From NCBI GenBank assembly GCA_050010115.1, contig JBEKLQ010000162.1, positions 1 to 10,122 of the forward strand: a stretch of DNA of 10,122 nucleotides, read 5' to 3'. Position 1 is the stretch's first letter; every line of letters begins with the position of its first letter. This DNA comes from JAKACA01 sp050010115 (GTDB taxonomy: Bacteria > Actinomycetota > Acidimicrobiia > Acidimicrobiales > Bog-793). The notes under the pieces were generated by a model that was given only the letters and a program-made list of their open reading frames with translations, did no database searches and had not been told where the DNA came from. Shown piece after piece: positions 6,409 through 10,122 of the stretch. Both the position numbers and the translations under genes were made by a program.

Positions 6409-6969
6409 GAACGAGATCGGGAGGCCTCGCGTTTCAGCCGCGATGAAGCTTCGCGTCGGTGAGGCCAGCAGCCGGTTCACGCCCGACCTCGACGTCTCTC
6501 GCTTGGCGAGCGTCACGCTCGACGATTACCTGGACGAGCTCGCCGATCGGCTCGCGACTGGGTGGGGCGGCTTCACCGGCACGGTCGAGCAGCTCGAAGC
6601 CCCCAGCCGACTGGCGGCCGGAGGACTACGTGATGCTTCCATTCCTTCTCCGGCTCGCATACAAGGGTCGGCACTGGCTCACAGTGCGGTTCGAGCTCAG
6701 CCACGATGAGATCGACAGCACCAAACAGCCGGAACATAGCCGGCGACATCGTCGAGCTGTTTGACATCCTCGGACTTGAGACCCCGAGCCCGACCCAGTG
6801 CTGGCGATCGACCACCAAATCGCCCAGAAGCTCCATGCCTGCACCTCGATCAACGCGAAGACCAGGTGGAAACGAGCGCGCTCACGATCTGGTCGACCTT
6901 CAGATCCTCGCACTCGAGGAGACGATCGACATGCGCGCTGTCGGTGCGACCTCGCAACGATACTCCTAG
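6401..6969 (+). pseudogene. AbiEii-type nucleotidyltransferase toxin, multiply frameshifted
   Basis: Pieces of one protein family appear in order but in changing frames. Frame 2 has MKLRVGEASSRFTPDLDVSR (from about 6441) and then TGWGGFTGTVEQLE. Frame 3 has EDYVMLPFLLRLAYKGRHWL and then VRFELSHDEID. Frame 1 has GDIVELFDILGLETPSP. Frame 3 again has VLAIDHQIAQKLHACTS. Frame 1 again has NERAHDLVDLQILALEETID, ending at TAG 6967-6969. The RFTPDLD acidic motif, DHQIAQKLHA and ERAHDLVDL segments fit AbiEii/AbiGii-like nucleotidyltransferases, toxins of type IV toxin-antitoxin and abortive-infection systems. At least four frameshifts are needed, so it is dead or badly assembled. No AbiEi-like antitoxin gene is beside it. 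Confidence 0.7.
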
Positions 6970-7078
6970 TGAGACCTCGTTTTCTGGACGGAACCGGACG
7001 CGCCGGGACGGACTTGCAGCGCGCGAGGCGCCTGGCGCGTGTTGATTGGTATGCAATGCAGGAAGCCGGGAGGGCGGT

Positions 7079-7594
7079 TTGGCCGATTCCAGCGCGCAGG
7101 CCGAGTACGAGCGGTTCTTCGTCGGCGCCAAGCGCTCGCTGATGGGACAGGCGTTCCTCCTCACCGGCGACATCGAGGAATCGAGGGACCTCGTTCAGGA
7201 GGTGTTGCTTCGCGCGTGGCGGGACTGGCCTCGTATCAGCCGGTACCAGGATCCCAACGCGTGGGTGCGCCGAGTGCTGCACAATCTCATCATCGGTCGC
7301 TGGCGACGCGAGCGTGGTCGGCGTCGGTTCCAGCTCGGGACGGACCACGGGACTGTCTCACCGCCTCCAAGCATCGGCCATCTCGACATCATCGAGGCGC
7401 TCCGTCGCCTGTCTCCGAACGAGCAGCGCGCACTTGTGCTGCATGACGTCGTAGGGCTGAGCGTCGCCGAGGTCGCGGGTGAGCTCGAGGCGCCCGAGGG
7501 CACCGTCCGGTCCTGGCTTTCGCGGGGAAGGAGTTCGCTCGCCGTTGAACTCGGTCTCAAGCCGGCACGTGCGGGAGAAGGAGCCGAGCAATGA
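7079..7594 (+). CDS. ECF (SigE-like) RNA polymerase sigma factor
   Basis: A 171-residue extracytoplasmic-function sigma factor. Region 2 spans residues 13-80 with DLVQEVLLRAW (2.2, core binding) and NAWVRRVLHNLIIGRWRR (2.3-2.4, -10 recognition). Region 4 spans 104-155 with LSPNEQRALVLHDVVGLSVA and the helix-turn-helix ending in GTVRSWLSRGR (-35 recognition). There is no region 3, as expected. I chose TTG 7079 because GGGAGG at 7068-7073 lies 5 bases before it. The frame extends to TTG 7046, but those 11 codons (VCNAGSREGG...) look like leader. The stop overlaps the next gene as ATGA, so the two are coupled. It is intact and unlike the decayed genes to its left. Confidence 0.9.
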   Translation: MADSSAQAEYERFFVGAKRSLMGQAFLLTGDIEESRDLVQEVLLRAWRDWPRISRYQDPNAWVRRVLHNLIIGRWRRERGRRRFQLGTDHGTVSPPPSIGHLDIIEALRRLSPNEQRALVLHDVVGLSVAEVAGELEAPEGTVRSWLSRGRSSLAVELGLKPARAGEGAEQ

Positions 7595-9117
7595 CAATGG
7601 ACTCGGACGGACCGCTCTCACCGGCGGAGGCCGAAGCGGTTGCGCGGCTCCGGAATGCCGCAGCCGACGCTGCCGATTTGTATTGGCCTCTCACCGCAAG
7701 CGATGTCATCGGCGAGCCTGCGAGTGTCGGATCCCTGCACCCGAGGCGGACTCACGTGCTGCGATTTCGAGGCGTTCGCATCGCGGCCATGATCGTCGTC
7801 GCCGCGGCGATCGTGGCGGTCTTCGTCGCGCCGATCCCGACCCTTCATCTCGGTGGCGCTGCCAAGAGCCCTTCAACGAGTCGACCTCCCGTCGGCGGCC
7901 ATCACCCTCCGGTCCAGACAGCTGCCTGCACCACGACGGTGCGGGGAGTGGTATCCGGGCCGGGCTCGCTCAGCCTCGGCTACCTCCCAGCTGGATTCCA
8001 ACTCACCTCCGGCAATCCCGCGAATCTCGGGGCAGGCACCGTCACCTACAGCTTGACGAAGGGACAACCGGACCCCGCTCGGGTCGAAGTCAGCCTCTCG
8101 AACAACTCAGGGCCCCTCACTGCAGCCGTAGGAGGTCGAACGGCGGCACGCAGCGTGCGCATACAAGGACGCCCGGGACTGCTCGAGAGCGGGCCGCCTG
8201 ACCCTGCCTTTATCGGCGCTTACTGGAAACCGGAGCCGAACGACCTCGTCAGCGTGGTCGGCTACAAGATGCTGGCCGCGACCGTGCTCCAGGTCGCCGA
8301 ACACGCCGACGTTTCGCCGGGAGGCGTCATCGCGCTCCCAATCGCGCCAGGACCGATCATCAGCCGGGCGAAAGCGGTCGCGATCGCCGAAGCGGAGTTC
8401 CCACAAAGTACGGCAACGGCCAAGCTGTCATCGTGGACCGAGGTGGTCAGCCTCATTCAAGCCAGCGACTATGGCAAAGGAATGTTCAGCGTGCCGGGGA
8501 CACTCGCGGCAGCCCCTTGGAAACCAATCTGGGCGGTGCTTGTGATTCCACGGCACCAGGACTCGGTCTCGCAGGCGCAGGCAGGGCGGGAGCTTGTGGT
8601 CGTCAACGCTGCCACGGGCACCAGAGAGCTCACGGCGTCGGCGGGCGATCACAGCTCTTGGTTCAGCGCTCTGACCGATCGTGACCCCAACCTCCGAGGT
8701 TGCCCCGGCGGCTCGACCGCTCGGTTACCGTTCGGAGTGCTCACCAGGGACGAGGAGGCGTACACGCTCCGCAATGTGCAGCAGTCCGCCTTCGGGCACC
8801 TCCAAACCACGATCGTGCTGAAGCTCACCACCGTCCCGGCGCTCAACCGAGCCGATCCCGGCCTCTATGGCGGCTGCGTCCAGCAGAGCTGCTCGCTCGA
8901 CGAACTCGTCTGGCCGACCATCGAGGTTATGCGTGCACCGTCCGGCAAGACGCTGTCCTGTCCGCCACCGTGGGTCTCCACTCCGGCCAGCGTCCGCTCG
9001 AAGCCGACGAAGCAGTACTACACCATCAGCGTTCCGAACAATTATGAGAGTGGTTGCGGCGCATCGCCTGTATGGGTGTCCCGACTGCAGGACCTTGCGC
9101 CTCCGCTGCACGGATGA
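7591..9117 (+). CDS. Single-span membrane protein, putative anti-sigma factor/sensor
   Basis: A 508-residue protein coupled to the sigma gene through ATGA, with AAGGAG (7578-7583) 7 bases before ATG 7591. Residues 1-60 would be cytoplasmic and acidic at the start (PAEAEAVARLRNAAADAADL). One span lies at about 64-82, and roughly 420 residues lie outside, starting with a Pro/His-rich linker (90-110). The outer part has a beta-rich section at about 125-240 (YLPAGFQL, VEVSLSNNSG, QGRPGLLESG, YWKPEPNDLVSVVGY, VLQVAEHADV). That pattern resembles DUF4367-like domains of sigma-associated proteins. Several Cys residues lie in the outer part. There is no HxxxCxxC zinc motif, so it is not a ZAS-type anti-sigma. 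The role as anti-sigma or sensor is inferred from coupling and topology. The substrate or signal is unknown. Confidence 0.72.
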   Translation: MTMDSDGPLSPAEAEAVARLRNAAADAADLYWPLTASDVIGEPASVGSLHPRRTHVLRFRGVRIAAMIVVAAAIVAVFVAPIPTLHLGGAAKSPSTSRPPVGGHHPPVQTAACTTTVRGVVSGPGSLSLGYLPAGFQLTSGNPANLGAGTVTYSLTKGQPDPARVEVSLSNNSGPLTAAVGGRTAARSVRIQGRPGLLESGPPDPAFIGAYWKPEPNDLVSVVGYKMLAATVLQVAEHADVSPGGVIALPIAPGPIISRAKAVAIAEAEFPQSTATAKLSSWTEVVSLIQASDYGKGMFSVPGTLAAAPWKPIWAVLVIPRHQDSVSQAQAGRELVVVNAATGTRELTASAGDHSSWFSALTDRDPNLRGCPGGSTARLPFGVLTRDEEAYTLRNVQQSAFGHLQTTIVLKLTTVPALNRADPGLYGGCVQQSCSLDELVWPTIEVMRAPSGKTLSCPPPWVSTPASVRSKPTKQYYTISVPNNYESGCGASPVWVSRLQDLAPPLHG

Positions 9118-9299
9118 TGCTCCCTCGCAAGGTCTCACTTGGCACCAGTCTCGTGTGCGTCTGGCTGTGGGGCCATGGCATCAGGCGATCATGCCTCGCC
9201 GAGCACCCGGACCTTGAGGACGAAGACATTCGCCAGGCTTTGCACTACGCCGCTGAGGCAGTCTCCGAGCGCGAGCTGCCGCTGTGCACGAGCGCTTGA
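9114..9299 (+). pseudogene. DUF433-family antitoxin, degenerate or truncated
   Basis: The C-terminal part reads LAEHPDLEDEDIRQALHYAA and then EAVSERELPL. This is the hallmark end of DUF433 proteins, short antitoxins normally paired with DUF5615 (PIN-like) toxins. Upstream, SLGTSLVCVWLWGHGI is a blurred version of the G-T-R-V-x-V ... GHG segment. The conserved N-terminal I-R-G-T-R motif is not readable, so the start is lost or altered. ATG 9114 overlaps the previous gene's TGA as ATGA and gives 61 codons. Family members are usually about 75 residues. Coupling to the sigma operon may be accidental. Identity of the C-terminus is strong; function is doubtful. Confidence 0.62.
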
Positions 9300-9370
9300 G
9301 GTTTCTTCTCGACGAGAATCTCTCGCCTGTCGTCGGCGAGTTGATCAACGGCGCGGGACACGAGGCCGCT
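9296..9370 (+). pseudogene. DUF5615 PIN-like toxin, N-terminal stub
   Basis: TTG 9296 overlaps the antitoxin TGA (TTGA), as is usual for these pairs. It opens RFLLDENLSPVVGEL, then INGAGHEA. L-L-D-E-N-L-S is the first acidic strand of DUF5615 nuclease-like toxins, which are about 110 residues long. After about 25 codons the similarity ends, and the frame continues by chance into the next gene (start 9413). The remaining active-site acids are missing, so the toxin is inactive. GTG 9284 in the same frame is an alternative start. Confidence 0.66.
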
Positions 9371-9412
9371 CAGTGCCGTATTTGGGACGACGCTTCCTCG
9401 GAAGGAGGTCGT

Positions 9413-9682
9413 ATGCCGAAGATGGTCATCACCCACAGCGTCGTCGACGTGGACAACTGGCTGCAGTTCAAGGCAGAGCGGTCCGACGCCGTCGGTGCCA
9501 TGGGAGTCACGAATGTGGTGGACCTCGTGGCGCAAGATGGAAGCAACAACATCGCTGTGACCGGCGACGCGCAGGATCCGGCGGCAGTACTGGCGGCCAT
9601 CTCCTCCCCGCCAGCTGATCTGATGGCCACCATGGAAAAGCACGGAGTCATCCCGCCACTGACGGTCTACATCGAGAAGTAG
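9413..9682 (+). CDS. Small conserved-looking protein of unknown function
   Basis: An 89-residue protein with a very strong ribosome site, AAGGAGG at 9402-9408, placed 4 bases before ATG 9413. This marks it as a gene of its own even though its frame is open back through the toxin stub. It opens MPKMVITHSVVDVDNWLQF, followed by KAERSDAVGAMG, then VVDLVAQDGSNNIAVTGD. The centre is DPAAVLAAISSPPADLMATM and the end is IPPLTVYIEK. The beta-alpha-beta-beta-alpha-beta pattern suggests a ferredoxin-like (dimeric alpha/beta barrel) fold, like small monooxygenase-like or Dabb-type proteins. There is no signal peptide or span. I recall similar hypothetical proteins in actinobacteria but cannot name a function. 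Confidence 0.78.
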   Translation: MPKMVITHSVVDVDNWLQFKAERSDAVGAMGVTNVVDLVAQDGSNNIAVTGDAQDPAAVLAAISSPPADLMATMEKHGVIPPLTVYIEK

Positions 9683-9831
9683 CCCGTTCGCTGGGACACC
9701 TCGGCACCCTCCAGGTGCTGGATCATGGCTGGGGTCGCCTCCATTTCCCTTCTCGATCAGGTCGGCACCGACGGATGGTGGCAGTCAGCGGCTCGATCTC
9801 ACCGCGACGCAACAGCGGGGTCACGGGCGCG
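9683..9831. other. Non-coding gap before the second tRNA-derived repeat
   Basis: I see no supported gene, terminator or promoter. A loose CACCT...AGGTG inverted pair at about 9700-9717 is too small to call a terminator. Confidence 0.45.
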
Positions 9832-9853
9832 GCAATGCGAGCCGTTGCATTGC
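9832..9853. repeat. Perfect 7-bp hairpin at the left edge of repeat copy 2
   Basis: GCAATGC (9832-9838) and GCATTGC (9847-9853) form a perfect stem with an 8-base loop. No T-run follows, so it is not an intrinsic terminator. The right arm lies inside the long repeat; the left arm is outside it. Confidence 0.55.
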
Positions 9854-9987
9854 GTCCGACTGCTGCCATATTCCACACGCGTGACCAGGTGAAATCGCCA
9901 CCCAGGCGACCAGAGCGACGTCAGGCAGCAGCCTGGCTCGTTCTTTGGATCAGGAGGTTGGAGGTTCGAGCCCTTCCCCGCCAGCTC
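9844..9987 (+). repeat. Long direct repeat, copy 2 (arm plus tRNA 3' end)
   Basis: Second copy of the 145-bp repeat at 4296-4440. The order of conserved blocks is the same and the overall length differs by one base. The arm contains CGTGACCAGGTGAAAT, better preserved here than in copy 1. A small hairpin, CAGGC-AGCA-GCCTG, lies at 9922-9935. Confidence 0.75.
9943..9987 (+). repeat. att-like core, second copy of tRNA-Gln 3' half
   Basis: The 45 bp match 4396-4440 except for one C-to-T change in the T-stem (CCTTC for CCTCC), which still pairs through G-U. It is again only the 3' half of a tRNA, with no 5' half in front. With copy 1 it frames 5.5 kb holding the relaxase, AbiEii and toxin-antitoxin relics. 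This would be the second junction of an integrated element or of a tandem array. Confidence 0.72.
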
Positions 9988-10032
9988 GTAAAACCCCAGA
10001 TCAGACATCTATGCGGCCGCCGCTGGCGTCCG

Positions 10033-10052
10033 CACCCGTGACCGGATGAAAT
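10033..10052 (+). repeat. Third, partial copy of the repeat-arm motif
   Basis: CACCCGTGACCGGATGAAAT matches the arm motif of copy 2 (9876-9895) at 17 of 20 bases; the equivalent in copy 1 is 4328-4347. It lies 46 bp after the tRNA-like core. No third tRNA end follows within the window. The rest of 9988-10122 holds nothing else I can recognise. Confidence 0.5.
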
Positions 10053-10122
10053 AGGCGGGTCGCCCGTCGAACGCCGATGCTTCTTGGTGCACGGAGCCCG
10101 AAGTTCAGACTGGCGTCGGGAA

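Noticed and set aside
6990..6995. GGAACC as an ECF-type -35 element before the sigma gene
   Set aside because: No convincing -10 element follows at 16-17 bases, so autoregulation cannot be claimed from sequence.
7479..8201. 240-codon plus-strand ORF overlapping the sigma/anti-sigma pair
   Set aside because: It is Arg/Ser-rich and overlaps two well-supported genes in another frame.
1..10122. CRISPR array, rRNA or retron/DGR template repeat
   Set aside because: I found no regularly spaced repeats, no rRNA sequence and no reverse transcriptase beyond the truncated intron enzyme.

Overview
The window is GC-rich and looks like accessory DNA from an actinobacterium. The grounds are codon use, a YtrA-type GntR/ABC operon, an actinobacterial-style MobF relaxase relic, and TTG starts with strong Shine-Dalgarno sites. 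I cannot name the genus from sequence alone. Intact operons are interleaved with the debris of mobile elements and toxin systems.

Layout. (1) 1-1469 (+): the 5' part of a group II intron RNA and the first ~44 codons of its reverse transcriptase. This breaks at about 690 into the middle of a tyrosine recombinase gene. The recombinase C-terminus, with the catalytic Tyr, reappears at 1341-1469 after about 510 bp that I cannot explain. (2) 1472-3898 (-): an intact three-gene operon, GntR regulator > ABC ATPase > ABC-2 permease. The genes are joined by ATGA overlaps, and a visible promoter has an operator-like palindrome at the predicted start of transcription. (3) 3900-4440: no gene; short repeats, then the 3' half of a tRNA, probably tRNA-Gln(UUG). 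(4) 4657-5030 (+): N-terminal relic of a TrwC/MobF conjugative relaxase. (5) 5023-6331 (-): a secreted protein with four Ig-like domains. Two perfect tandem duplications (98 bp and 26 bp) break its frame; removing one copy of each gives one 394-residue ORF. (6) About 6400-6969 (+): a multiply frameshifted AbiEii-type nucleotidyltransferase toxin. (7) 7079-9117 (+): an intact ECF sigma factor translationally coupled to a one-span membrane protein with a large outer domain, the candidate anti-sigma or sensor. (8) 9114-9682 (+): the stub of a DUF433/DUF5615-like toxin-antitoxin pair, then an intact 89-residue protein of unknown function. (9) 9832-10122: a second copy of the tRNA 3' half with the same ~100 bp upstream arm, and a third partial copy of a motif from that arm.

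Interpretation (inference). The two tRNA-derived repeats, 5547 bp apart, look like attachment-site duplications left by one or more integrative elements that used this tRNA. The relaxase, recombinase, AbiEii and DUF433/DUF5615 relics are the decayed cargo. The GntR/ABC operon, the sigma/anti-sigma pair and the 89-residue protein appear still functional. I see no clear undescribed system. The best candidates for real novelty are the sigma factor with its large non-zinc-type partner, and the Ig-like protein disrupted by two frameshifting duplications.
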